A stretch of DNA of 43,933 nt from Bacteroidaceae bacterium (GTDB lineage Bacteria > Bacteroidota > Bacteroidia > Bacteroidales > Bacteroidaceae): positions 1 to 43,933 of the forward strand of contig JAFTYI010000028.1 in assembly GCA_017464815.1 (NCBI GenBank). Direction: 5' to 3'. Of the stretch, positions 28,813 through 36,271 are shown one piece after another; the first letter of the stretch is position 1; each line of letters begins with the position of its first letter. Both the position numbers and the translations under genes were made by a program. The notes beneath the pieces are model-generated. The model searched no databases, was not told the origin of the DNA, and saw nothing but the letters and a program-made list of their open reading frames with translations.

Positions 28813-28884
28813 TGGCAGACGTCTGCCATTACCGTGGCAGAGTGCTGCCATTAGCTTGGCAGAGTACTGCCATCATATTGGCAG
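28813..28884. repeat. array of 16-bp palindromes with 22-bp period
   Basis: TGGCAGACGTCTGCCA at 28813, TGGCAGAGTGCTGCCA at 28835, TGGCAGAGTACTGCCA at 28857 and a half unit TGGCAG at 28879 start exactly 22 bases apart with 6-base spacers. The first is a perfect palindrome. They follow the M16 stop codon by 45 bases. Confidence 0.8.
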
Positions 28885-28928
28885 GCGACATTCATCAGTA
28901 AGACAGCTCTGAATAATATAATTGTTTT

Positions 28929-29006
28929 TAGGCACGGATTACACGGACTCCACGGATAGAAATAAAAGATGTATAAAATCCGTGTAATCCGTGCAATCCG
29001 TGCCTG
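28929..29006. repeat. dispersed inverted repeat, copy B (GGCACGGATTACACGG family)
   Basis: Arms GGCACGGATTACACGGA and its near reverse complement TAATCCGTGCAATCCGTGCC flank about 25 bases. This is the same family as 1822-1906 and 38995-39069. It lies just upstream of the displaced SLC13 fragment, as copy C lies beside the intact gene end. Confidence 0.8.
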
Positions 29007-29023
29007 AATTTACTCGCTTAATA

Positions 29024-29124
29024 CTTAATACGGGAAAAGCAAGGGAAGAGCGAATATCATCACCACAGCCATGATGAGCTGGAGGGGCAGACCCACCTTG
29101 ACGTAATCCATGAAGGTGTATTGT
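29024..29124 (-). pseudogene. displaced 3' fragment of the SLC13 permease gene (direct repeat, left)
   Basis: 101 bases match 39082-39182 at all but one position (A for G in the GGGAAAAGC stretch). They encode, on the minus strand, the last 33 residues of the permease, ending in VMIFALPLLFPY and the stop codon, with only a synonymous change. No other part of the gene is present. It marks the left edge of the efflux cassette. Confidence 0.9.
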
Positions 29125-29171
29125 GTCCGCCCTTGCACGCTAAAAGTGGACAGTGTGTCCATTTTCGGACA
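29124..29171. promoter_or_regulatory. TGTCC/GGACA half-site cluster, likely activator binding region
   Basis: Half-sites TGTCC (29124), GGACA (29148), TGTCC (29156) and GGACA (29167) are spread over 48 bases. They include TGGACAGTGTGTCCA and TGTCCATTTTCGGACA as overlapping palindromes. They lie 46-93 bases upstream of the -24/-12 promoter, where enhancer-binding proteins normally act. I propose they bind the response regulator encoded at 36272. Confidence 0.5.
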
Positions 29172-29216
29172 GTGGAAGTTTTTAAGTTTCTCCTATAAAT
29201 CAAGCAGTTGCATGTT

Positions 29217-29232
29217 TGGCACAGAAATTGTT
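29217..29232 (+). promoter_or_regulatory. sigma-54 (-24/-12) promoter of the efflux operon
   Basis: TGGCAC (29217-29222), five bases, then TTGTT (29228-29232). The GG and TG dinucleotides are 12 bases apart, the exact spacing of sigma-54 promoters; the only notable departure is T for C at -12. Transcription would start near 29243, 26 bases before the adaptor ATG. A sigma-54 activator is encoded in the same cassette. Confidence 0.7.
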
Positions 29233-29268
29233 TCCTAATATGGCAAGAAAACAAAACTTAAAAAGAAT

Positions 29269-30519
29269 ATGGACAGAGAAATCCCCAAAGAAGAGAGAAG
29301 AAAGCGCCTACGCCGTCGGGTGCTTGTCGGAGCGGGCATCGTGGCCGTGGGCTTTGCCGCCGTAATGGGTCTGACCCGTTGGGCACAAAGCGGCGTGCAG
29401 ATGGCCGACCTGAAGACGAGCACCGTGGAGCGCGGAGCCATCGAAGTGAGTGTGGCCGCCGTGGGACGCGTGGTGCCTGCGGCCGAAGAGCTGATGACCT
29501 CGCCCATCACCTCGCGCATCGTGGAGGTCTATTGCAAAGAGGGCGACAGCGTGGCGGCCGGCACCCCCATCCTGCGGCTCGACCTGCAGAGCACCGAGAC
29601 CAGCTACCGCAAACTGTTGGACGAGGAGCAGATGAAGCACTACCAACTGGAGCAGCTGCGGCTGAACAACCTGACGCGGCTGAGCGACCTGCAAATGAAC
29701 ATCCGCGTGAGCGAAATGAAGCTGAACCGCCTGGAGGTGGAGCTGCGCAACGAACGCTACCTCGACAGCCTTGGCTCGGGCACCACCGACAAGGTGCGTC
29801 AGGCGGAGCTGGCCTACAACACGGGCTGCCTGGAGCTGGAGCAACTGCGCCAACAGTACACCAACGAGCAACAGGTGCGCCAGGCCGACCTGAAGGTGAA
29901 GGAGCTGGAGCTGGAAATCTTCCGAAAGAACTTGGCTGAGACACGGCGCACACTGGAGGAGGCACAGATACGCGCACCACGGGCGGGCATCCTCACCTAT
30001 ATAAACAGTCAGATAGGCACACAGGTGTCGCAGGGCAGCCAAGTGGCTACGCTCTCCGACCTTTCGAACTTCAAACTGGAAGTGGAGATGGCCGATGCCT
30101 ACGCCGACCGTGTGCGGGTGGGAGCCAAAGCCGTCATCCGCATCGGCGCGGACGAACTGGAGGGACGGGTGACGAGCATCACCCCCTTGTCGAAAGATGG
30201 CATCATCAGCTTTGTGGTGCATCCGCTCGACCCGCGCCACCGCCGCCTGCGCTCGGGACTGAATGCCGACGTGCATGTGGTGGGCAGCGTGAAGGACAAC
30301 GCCCTGCGCATTGCCAACGGCTCCTACTACCTCGGCAGCGGACAGACGCAGCTCTTCGTCCTCTCACCTGACGGACAGACGCTCAACCGCCGCACCGTCC
30401 GACTGGGCGAAAGCAGCTACCAGTATGTGGAGGTCGTCGAAGGTCTCAACCCCGGTGAACAGGTGGTCATCAGCGACATGGCGCGGTGGAAGGAGTATGA
30501 GAAATTGAAGGTGGAATAA
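29269..30519 (+). CDS. HlyD/MacA-family efflux periplasmic adaptor
   Basis: A 416-residue membrane-fusion protein that links an inner-membrane ABC pump to an outer-membrane channel. One membrane helix lies at about residues 18-36 after a basic end (RRKRLRRR). The lipoyl-type half-motifs are around SPITSRIVEVYCKEGDSVAAGTPILRLD and RAPRAGILTYINSQIGTQVSQGSQVATLS, flanking a long coiled coil of about 110 residues. A beta-barrel and membrane-proximal domain end in LNPGEQVVISDM. The permeases, ATPase and TolC-like gene follow on the same strand. It is the first gene after the sigma-54 promoter. Confidence 0.92.
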   Translation: MDREIPKEERRKRLRRRVLVGAGIVAVGFAAVMGLTRWAQSGVQMADLKTSTVERGAIEVSVAAVGRVVPAAEELMTSPITSRIVEVYCKEGDSVAAGTPILRLDLQSTETSYRKLLDEEQMKHYQLEQLRLNNLTRLSDLQMNIRVSEMKLNRLEVELRNERYLDSLGSGTTDKVRQAELAYNTGCLELEQLRQQYTNEQQVRQADLKVKELELEIFRKNLAETRRTLEEAQIRAPRAGILTYINSQIGTQVSQGSQVATLSDLSNFKLEVEMADAYADRVRVGAKAVIRIGADELEGRVTSITPLSKDGIISFVVHPLDPRHRRLRSGLNADVHVVGSVKDNALRIANGSYYLGSGQTQLFVLSPDGQTLNRRTVRLGESSYQYVEVVEGLNPGEQVVISDMARWKEYEKLKVE

Positions 30520-30535
30520 ATCCTTAGAAGATAAA

Positions 30536-30674
30536 GGAGTTAAAGGAGTTATCGGCTCTTCGAGCCTAAGGAGTTAATGCCAAATGTAGAGCAAAACTAT
30601 CGGCTTTAACTCCTAACGAAGTGAAGCGAAGTGATAACTCCTAAGCCCAAAGGGCTGATAACTCCTTTAACTCC
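30536..30674. repeat. GGAGTTA palindromic repeat, copy 1
   Basis: Outer arms GGAGTTAAAGGAGTTATC (30536-30553) and GATAACTCCTTTAACTCC (30657-30674) pair over 18 bases. Inside are small hairpins (GGCTC-TTC-GAGCC and AGCCC-AAA-GGGCT) and more GGAGTTA/TAACTCC pairs, giving a cloverleaf-like fold. A second copy lies at 33572-33707. Confidence 0.85.
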
Positions 30675-30703
30675 CCAATAATAAAATTTAAACCAACAAC
30701 AAT

Positions 30704-32005
30704 ATGTTCAAAATCTATCTAAGACAAGCATGGAACCTGGTGAAGCAGAACAAGCTCTTCACCTCCATCTACGTGATTGGCACAGGACTGGCCATCGCGC
30801 TGACGATGATACTCTTCATCGTCCATTACATCAAGTTCGCACCCGTCTATCCCGAAGAGAATCGGGGGGAGACGCTGGTGATAAGACGACTGACCCTCCG
30901 CTACAACGACGATCAGGGGATGTATCAAAGTAATTGTTGCTCGCCCTACTTGGGAAAGTACCTGAAGGAACAAACCCGGGCAGAAGCGGTGGCGGTATTC
31001 AGCCCCAACACCGGCAAGTCCCCGGTGGGTATCGGCAAGCCCGGAGAAGCCAACCAACTGAGGGGTATCGTCAAATTGGTAAATGCCGACTTCTGGAAAC
31101 TCTTCACGTTTCAATTTATCAACGGAAAACCCTTTACGGAGGTAGATGTGGACTCCAAGCAACAGGTGGCAGTGATACAGGAGGAGATTGCCCTGCAACT
31201 GTTCGGCCGCACGGACGTGACAGGCGAACGCATTCAAGCGGAAGGCCAAGATGTGAAGATTGTAGGCGTAGTGAAGAACAGTTCTGTGGCCACTCCTGAC
31301 TCCTATGCCGCAGTATGGATTCCCATCTCGCTCGACAACAAGTATTCCACCGAGATGAAGAGAGCCGAACTGTTAGGTCGCTATCAGGTATATCTGAAAG
31401 CGACGAGCGGAAGCGAAAAAGAGATTCTGAAACAAGAGGTCATCGAAGCCTTCCGCAAATACGACGCCGACCATCCCGATGGAATCCATGAACTGAAGGG
31501 GCAACCCGTGGAGGACTGGCTCAGCTACTACCAACACGACAAGGAGGTATCCGTCAAGGAGGTTGTGTTGGAACTGCTCTACCTGCTGTTGGCCCTGCTC
31601 TTCATCCCGGCGCTGAACCTGAGCGGCATGATATCATCGCGCATGGATCAGCGGCAAGTGGAGATAGGCGTGCGCAAAGCATACGGTGCTTCCAACTGGT
31701 CCATCCTCCGGCAGGTGTTGGGCGAAAACCTAGCCCTCACCGTGGCCGGCGGCATTGTGGGACTGCTCATTGCCTACCTGATTATCGCCACGTGCAGTCA
31801 GTGGATTCTCTCCCTGTTCGATAACAGAGACCTCTATTCCTTTGCCGAAATCAGTCCGCGCATCACCCCTGAGATGCTCTTCAGCCCGTGGATTATCGGT
31901 TGCGCCTTTGGTGCCTGCCTGTTGCTGAATATCATCTCGGCACTCATCCCCACCGTGTGGGCGCTCCGGCATTCAATCATAGAGTCATTGCATAGCAAGT
32001 TATGA
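30704..32005 (+). CDS. ABC transporter permease (MacB/FtsX type), first
   Basis: A 433-residue permease with the MacB/FtsX plan: an N-terminal membrane helix (about 17-40), a large periplasmic domain of about 250 residues, then three membrane helices near the C-terminus (about 285-310, 340-365 and 400-425). The FtsX-type block ISSRMDQRQVEIGVRKAYGASNWSILRQVLGENL is the ATPase-coupling segment. It belongs to the tripartite pump with the adaptor, a second permease and the ATPase. It is separated from the adaptor by 184 bases filled by a palindromic repeat. The substrate is unknown; such pumps export peptides, lipids or antimicrobials. Confidence 0.9.
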   Translation: MFKIYLRQAWNLVKQNKLFTSIYVIGTGLAIALTMILFIVHYIKFAPVYPEENRGETLVIRRLTLRYNDDQGMYQSNCCSPYLGKYLKEQTRAEAVAVFSPNTGKSPVGIGKPGEANQLRGIVKLVNADFWKLFTFQFINGKPFTEVDVDSKQQVAVIQEEIALQLFGRTDVTGERIQAEGQDVKIVGVVKNSSVATPDSYAAVWIPISLDNKYSTEMKRAELLGRYQVYLKATSGSEKEILKQEVIEAFRKYDADHPDGIHELKGQPVEDWLSYYQHDKEVSVKEVVLELLYLLLALLFIPALNLSGMISSRMDQRQVEIGVRKAYGASNWSILRQVLGENLALTVAGGIVGLLIAYLIIATCSQWILSLFDNRDLYSFAEISPRITPEMLFSPWIIGCAFGACLLLNIISALIPTVWALRHSIIESLHSKL

Positions 32006-32030
32006 AACCTCTCTGTCATCCAATATGCCA

Positions 32031-32190
32031 TCTCTGTCATCCTGACCATACCTTACCCAAAAGAATCAAAGAGGTTTTCGATGAGCCTTTGGCGAATAAC
32101 AGCAGTGAAGGATCTGAAAACGTCAGCAAAAGAAATGAAAGGAGACCGTCAGCACACGCTCCCAGATCCTTCACTACGTTCAGGATGACA
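32031..32190. repeat. nested inverted repeat, TGTCATCCTGA / AGTGAAGGATCTG family
   Basis: AGTGAAGGATCTG (32104-32116) pairs exactly with CAGATCCTTCACT (32163-32175). Outside it, TGTCATCCTGA (32035-32045) pairs with TCAGGATGACA (32180-32190). The 248-base gap between the two permease genes is largely made of this element. A single related arm is at 34537-34558. Confidence 0.8.
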
Positions 32191-32253
32191 AGAGACCGTA
32201 AAAGCAAGAGAGTGCAAGAGTAATAATAAACAACAACAAAAACATTACCCGAT

Positions 32254-33564
32254 ATGATAAAAATGATTTTCAAACAACTGTGGAACCAGCGGCGACAAAA
32301 CGGCTGGATTCTGCTGGAACTGATTGTTATCGCGTTTTTCCTCTTCACCACATCGGCCGAGGTCGTGAGAGCCACTGCCAACTACGTGCTCCCCGACGGC
32401 TACGAGAAAGAGAAGTCTTACTTCATTGAACTGAAAGAAGGCAGCAAGTTCAGGTACGCCCGCCGGGAACGCGAGATACGCGACTCCATCTTCCAGAGCC
32501 ACTTCCGCCAACTGTTGCTCACCATCAAGCAATCTCCCGAAGTGGAGGCCGTAGCCATCGTGCGCGGAGACTCTTACCCGGGTGCCCTTTCGAGCAACGG
32601 CAACGGTTTTGTAAGCGACGACACGGCATGTGTCCGCATCAAATGTCCATGGTATCAAACCTTTGTCATCGATGGAACAACCGACTTCCTGAAAGTCTAT
32701 GGCCTGAAGGATGCCCGCACAGGCGAACCACTACAACTGGCAAAAGCAAAATTGGCATGTCCGCAAGGCATCGTGTCAGTCGCCTTTGCCCGCCAGCTGT
32801 TCGGGCGGACAGACGTGACAGGCGAAAAGGTTCACTTCGGCAAAAAGCTGCCCGAAGGTTCGGATGCGAACAACTATTTCGAAATCGTCGGAGTATATGA
32901 GGGCTACAAGCGTAGCAACTTCCATGTTCCGGGAAACAATCTTTTCGTGCTCACCAGCACCATTCGAGGCAGGAACGAATTCAACCACGTCATCGCCTAT
33001 CGCCTGAAAGAGGGGGTGGACGGCAACGCCTTCCGCGAACGGATTATGAGCGAAATCGCACCTCACTATGAGACCACGCCTACAGCCATCAAAGACATCA
33101 AAAGTTTCGGGGAAAGTCTGAAGCGGTTCAATGACCTGGCGGGTGCCTATTCCCGCTACCGCTACACCGCCGTGATGGCCTTCTTCGTGCTGCTCTGTGT
33201 CTTCCTCGGTATGACGGGAACGTTCTGGGTGCGCTGTCGGGCACGCCGACAAGAGATTGGGCTGATGCGCAGCATCGGAGCCTCGCAAGCCACCATCACC
33301 CGCCAGTTTATGACGGAGGCGTGGATGCTGGTCACCATCGGTGTTCTCATTGCCCAACCGCTCATCATCCACTACATCCACGAACTGGAGTGGGACATCA
33401 CCGACCCCACCGCCCACTATTGGCAGGACAGCAAAACGTGGATTACCCTCGCCACCGACGGCCTCATCTACATCCTGATGGTGCTGATTGCCCTGCTCGG
33501 CACATGGCTCCCCGTGAAACAGGCGGCCAAGGACCTGCCGGCGGAGGCGCTGAGGGATGAGTAA
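32254..33564 (+). CDS. ABC transporter permease (MacB/FtsX type), second
   Basis: A 436-residue permease with the same plan as its upstream neighbour: a first helix at about 18-38, a periplasmic domain, and three C-terminal helices (about 308-328, 355-375 and 405-430). The coupling block is RCRARRQEIGLMRSIGASQATITRQFMTEAWM. Both permeases carry the same periplasmic motif (QLFGRTDVTGE), so they arose by an ancient duplication and probably pair as a heterodimer. The next gene encodes the ATPase. An ATG at 32263 is a possible alternative start. Confidence 0.9.
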   Translation: MIKMIFKQLWNQRRQNGWILLELIVIAFFLFTTSAEVVRATANYVLPDGYEKEKSYFIELKEGSKFRYARREREIRDSIFQSHFRQLLLTIKQSPEVEAVAIVRGDSYPGALSSNGNGFVSDDTACVRIKCPWYQTFVIDGTTDFLKVYGLKDARTGEPLQLAKAKLACPQGIVSVAFARQLFGRTDVTGEKVHFGKKLPEGSDANNYFEIVGVYEGYKRSNFHVPGNNLFVLTSTIRGRNEFNHVIAYRLKEGVDGNAFRERIMSEIAPHYETTPTAIKDIKSFGESLKRFNDLAGAYSRYRYTAVMAFFVLLCVFLGMTGTFWVRCRARRQEIGLMRSIGASQATITRQFMTEAWMLVTIGVLIAQPLIIHYIHELEWDITDPTAHYWQDSKTWITLATDGLIYILMVLIALLGTWLPVKQAAKDLPAEALRDE

Positions 33565-33571
33565 TTTTTTA

Positions 33572-33707
33572 AGGAGTTAAAGGAGTTAGAGGAGTTAAAA
33601 GGAGTTAGCGCAGGCTCTGCCTGCTAGCCAATAGTTTTGCTATACAATTGGCTTTAACTCCTAACGAAGTGATAACTCCAAGCGAAGCGATAACTCCTTT
33701 AACTCCT
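33572..33707. repeat. GGAGTTA palindromic repeat, copy 2
   Basis: AGGAGTTAAAGGAGTTA (33572-33588) pairs with TAACTCCTTTAACTCCT (33691-33707) over 17 bases. Inside are further GGAGTTA/TAACTCC units and the sequence AATAGTTTTGCTATACAATTG, similar to the middle of copy 1. Confidence 0.85.
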
Positions 33708-33750
33708 GAGAGCAAACAACCAATTATAAACTAACAAAAAACAAGATAAT

Positions 33751-34422
33751 ATGTCAATAATCAAACTTACCGGTATCAACAAGATATACCGCACCGACGA
33801 GATAGAAACTCAGGCACTGGAAAATGTGAACCTGGAAGTAGAGAAAGGCGAATTCCTCAGCATCATGGGGCCTTCGGGATGTGGCAAATCGACATTGCTC
33901 AACATCATCGGCCTGCTGGACAAAGCCACAAGCGGCACCATCGAGCTGTGTGGCACCGAGGCCATGACGCTGAAGGACAAGGAGCTGGCCGAGTTCCGCA
34001 ACCAGCGGTTGGGATTCATCTTCCAATCGTTCCACTTGGTGAACTCGCTGAACGTCATCGACAACGTGGAGCTGCCCTTGCTCTACCGCAACGTGTCGGC
34101 AAGCGAACGCACACGGCTGGCCAAAGAGGTGCTCGAGCGCGTGGGGCTGAGCCACCGCATGCGCCACATGCCCATGCAACTCTCCGGCGGACAATGCCAG
34201 CGCGTGGCCATCGCCCGTGCCCTTATCGGCAACCCGGACATCATCCTGGCCGACGAGCCGACGGGTAACCTCGATTCAAAGATGGGTGCCGAAGTGATGG
34301 ACCTGCTGCGCCAACTGAACCGCGAAGACGGCCGCACCATCGTCATGGTGACTCACAACGAAGAGCAGGCACGCACCACCTCGCGCACCATCCGCTTCTT
34401 CGACGGAAGACAGGTGGAATGA
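33751..34422 (+). CDS. ABC transporter ATPase (LolD/MacB type)
   Basis: A 223-residue ATPase with Walker [10 protein letters not shown] (about 41-49), Q-loop [12 protein letters not shown], signature [15 protein letters not shown], Walker [13 protein letters not shown] and switch His in MVTHNEEQA. The length and the [13 protein letters not shown] block are typical of the LolD/MacB type that pairs with FtsX-like permeases. It powers the two upstream permeases. The stop codon is followed at once by the left arm of the repeat pair that ends in the TolC-like gene's first codons. Confidence 0.93.
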   Translation: MSIIKLTGINKIYRTDEIETQALENVNLEVEKGEFLSIMGPSGCGKSTLLNIIGLLDKATSGTIELCGTEAMTLKDKELAEFRNQRLGFIFQSFHLVNSLNVIDNVELPLLYRNVSASERTRLAKEVLERVGLSHRMRHMPMQLSGGQCQRVAIARALIGNPDIILADEPTGNLDSKMGAEVMDLLRQLNREDGRTIVMVTHNEEQARTTSRTIRFFDGRQVE

Positions 34423-34730
34423 GAAGACCCTCCCCCTACCCCTCCCTCTATGGAGGGGAGTGAACACCATCCAACGAGGTTGTATCAAAATGCCGACGGT
34501 CTCTGTCATTTTTCGGGCAAAGCCCTTAACAACTCGTCTGAACGCAGTGAAGAATCTGTAAACACATTCATTTCACTAAATACTTTTATTTCTTCGCTCG
34601 TTCGGATGAGGACAGAGGCCGTCAAGAAGTATATTATTCCCACACTTATTATATTATGAACAAAAAGCATCATCACAGTCGAAACATTCTACTCCCCTCC
34701 ATAGAGGGAGGGGTAAGGGGGAGGGTCTTC
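34423..34730. repeat. inverted repeat pair around the TolC-like gene start
   Basis: 34423-34461 (GAAGACCCTCCCCCTACCCC start) is the reverse complement of 34691-34730 apart from one deleted base. The left arm begins right after the ATPase stop codon; the right arm lies inside codons 12-25 of the TolC-like gene. Confidence 0.88.
34537..34558. repeat. single arm of the GTCATTCTGAACGCAGTGAAGAATCTG family
   Basis: TCTGAACGCAGTGAAGAATC and the following bases resemble the arm at 32163-32190 read in reverse (GGATGACA, AACGTAGTGAAGGATCTG). Only one arm is present here, in the gap between the ATPase and TolC-like genes. Confidence 0.55.
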
Positions 34731-36209
34731 TTCCTACTCCTCTGCCTGCTCGCCTGCACGGCATTGACAGGACGGGCACAAGGAGACGCGTCCCACCCGC
34801 GCCCCATCACCCTTGAAGAGGCCATTCTGACGGCACGCACACAGAGCGTGGATGCGGCCGTGGCACTGAACGAGCTGAAGACGGCCTACTGGGAATACCG
34901 CACCCACCGCGCCGACCTGTTGCCTGAGATGAGCCTGTCGGCCTCGCTGCCCAGCTACAACAAGCGCTACAACTCGTATCAGCAGGAGGACGGCTCCTAC
35001 ACCTTCGTGCGCAACAACTACCTCGGCATGAACGGCGCACTGGCCATCAACCAGAAGATTTGGCCCACGGGCGGAACACTCTCGCTGCAAACGTCGCTCG
35101 ACTACATGAAGCAACTGACGGGCGACCGCACGGAGCGCTACATGTCGGTGCCCGTGGCGCTGCAACTGAGCCAACCCATCTTCGGCGTGAACAGCGTGAA
35201 GTGGGACCGCCGCATCGAACCCGTGCGCTACGCCGAAGCCAAGGCGGCCTTCCTCAGTGCCACCGAGGAGGTGACGATGAGCACCATCAACTACTTCTTC
35301 AACCTCCTTCTCGCACGCGAAAACGTGAGCATCGCCCGCCAGAACCTCGACAATGCCCGCAAGCTGCACGAGGTGGCCAAGGCCAAACGCCGCATGGGGC
35401 AGATAAGCGAAAACGACCTGCTGCAACTGGAGCTGAATGTGCTGAACGCCCAATCGGCCCTCACCGAGAATGAAAGCACGATGAAGAGCCACATGTTCAA
35501 ACTCCGCTCCTTCCTCGGATGGAACGAGCAGGAGGAACTGGAGCCGGTGTTGCCCGACACCATCCCCGGCACGTTGCTGGAGTATAACCAAGTGCTACAG
35601 AAGGCGTTGGAGAACAACTCCTTCGTGCACAACATCCGCCGTCGCCAACTGGAGGCCGACTATCAAGTGGCCAAGGCACGGGGCAACCGACGACAGATAA
35701 CCCTCTTTGCACAGGTGGGCTACACGGGCACCGACCGCACGATGGATGGAGCCTACGACCGTCTGTTGGACAACCAGGTGGTGGAGGTGGGCTTCAACAT
35801 CCCGCTCGTTGATTGGGGCAAGCGCCGCGGACAGGTGAAGGTGGCCGAGAGCAACCGCGAAGTGACAGCCAGCCGACTCCGGCAGGAGAGCATGAACTTC
35901 AATCAGAACCTCTTCATCCTGGTGGAGCAGTACAACAACCAACGCGCCCAGCTCGACATTGCACGCGAGGCCGACCGCATCGCCCAACGCCGCTACCACA
36001 CCAACGTGGAGACCTTCCTCATCGGCCGCATCAGCACCCTCGACCTCAACGATGCACAAGTGAGCAAGGACGAGGCACGACAGAAGCACATCACCGAACT
36101 GTTCTACTATTGGTACTACTACTACCAGCTCCGCAGCCTCACCCTCTGGGACTTCGACAAGCAGACGGGCATCGATGCCGACTTTGAAGCGATAGTGAAG
36201 GGAAGGTAA
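34656..36209 (+). CDS. TolC-family outer-membrane efflux channel
   Basis: A 517-residue outer-membrane channel completing the tripartite pump. The repeat-encoded N-terminus (residues 1-25, HHHSRNILLPSIEGGVRGRV) is followed by a hydrophobic core FFLLLCLLACTALTGRAQG, which looks like the rest of a signal peptide. The TolC fold is seen as two related halves with coiled-coil helices: NELKTAYWEYRTHRADLLPEMSL, NLDNARKLHEVAKAKRRMGQI, and later QYNNQRAQLDIAREADRIAQRR and TFLIGRISTLDLNDAQVSKDEA. It directly precedes the two-component pair, which has its own promoter. Confidence 0.9.
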   Translation: MNKKHHHSRNILLPSIEGGVRGRVFFLLLCLLACTALTGRAQGDASHPRPITLEEAILTARTQSVDAAVALNELKTAYWEYRTHRADLLPEMSLSASLPSYNKRYNSYQQEDGSYTFVRNNYLGMNGALAINQKIWPTGGTLSLQTSLDYMKQLTGDRTERYMSVPVALQLSQPIFGVNSVKWDRRIEPVRYAEAKAAFLSATEEVTMSTINYFFNLLLARENVSIARQNLDNARKLHEVAKAKRRMGQISENDLLQLELNVLNAQSALTENESTMKSHMFKLRSFLGWNEQEELEPVLPDTIPGTLLEYNQVLQKALENNSFVHNIRRRQLEADYQVAKARGNRRQITLFAQVGYTGTDRTMDGAYDRLLDNQVVEVGFNIPLVDWGKRRGQVKVAESNREVTASRLRQESMNFNQNLFILVEQYNNQRAQLDIAREADRIAQRRYHTNVETFLIGRISTLDLNDAQVSKDEARQKHITELFYYWYYYYQLRSLTLWDFDKQTGIDADFEAIVKGR

Positions 36210-36231
36210 AAGCATCTTTTCCCGCCTTTTG

Positions 36232-36263
36232 TTTGGAAATATAAAAAAGATAAGATACTTTTG
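36232..36263 (+). promoter_or_regulatory. promoter of the sigma-54 activator gene
   Basis: TTTG (36232-36235), 20 bases, TACTTTTG (36256-36263). The ATG at 36272 is only 8 bases after the -7 element, so the transcript would be nearly leaderless. Confidence 0.65.
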
Positions 36264-36271
36264 CACCACTT

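Noticed and set aside
28813-28884. CRISPR array
   Set aside because: Repeats are palindromes with fixed 6-base spacers, far too short for spacers, and no cas genes are present.
29024-29124. A short independent gene at the left cassette edge
   Set aside because: It is a 3' fragment of the SLC13 permease with no start or upstream coding part.
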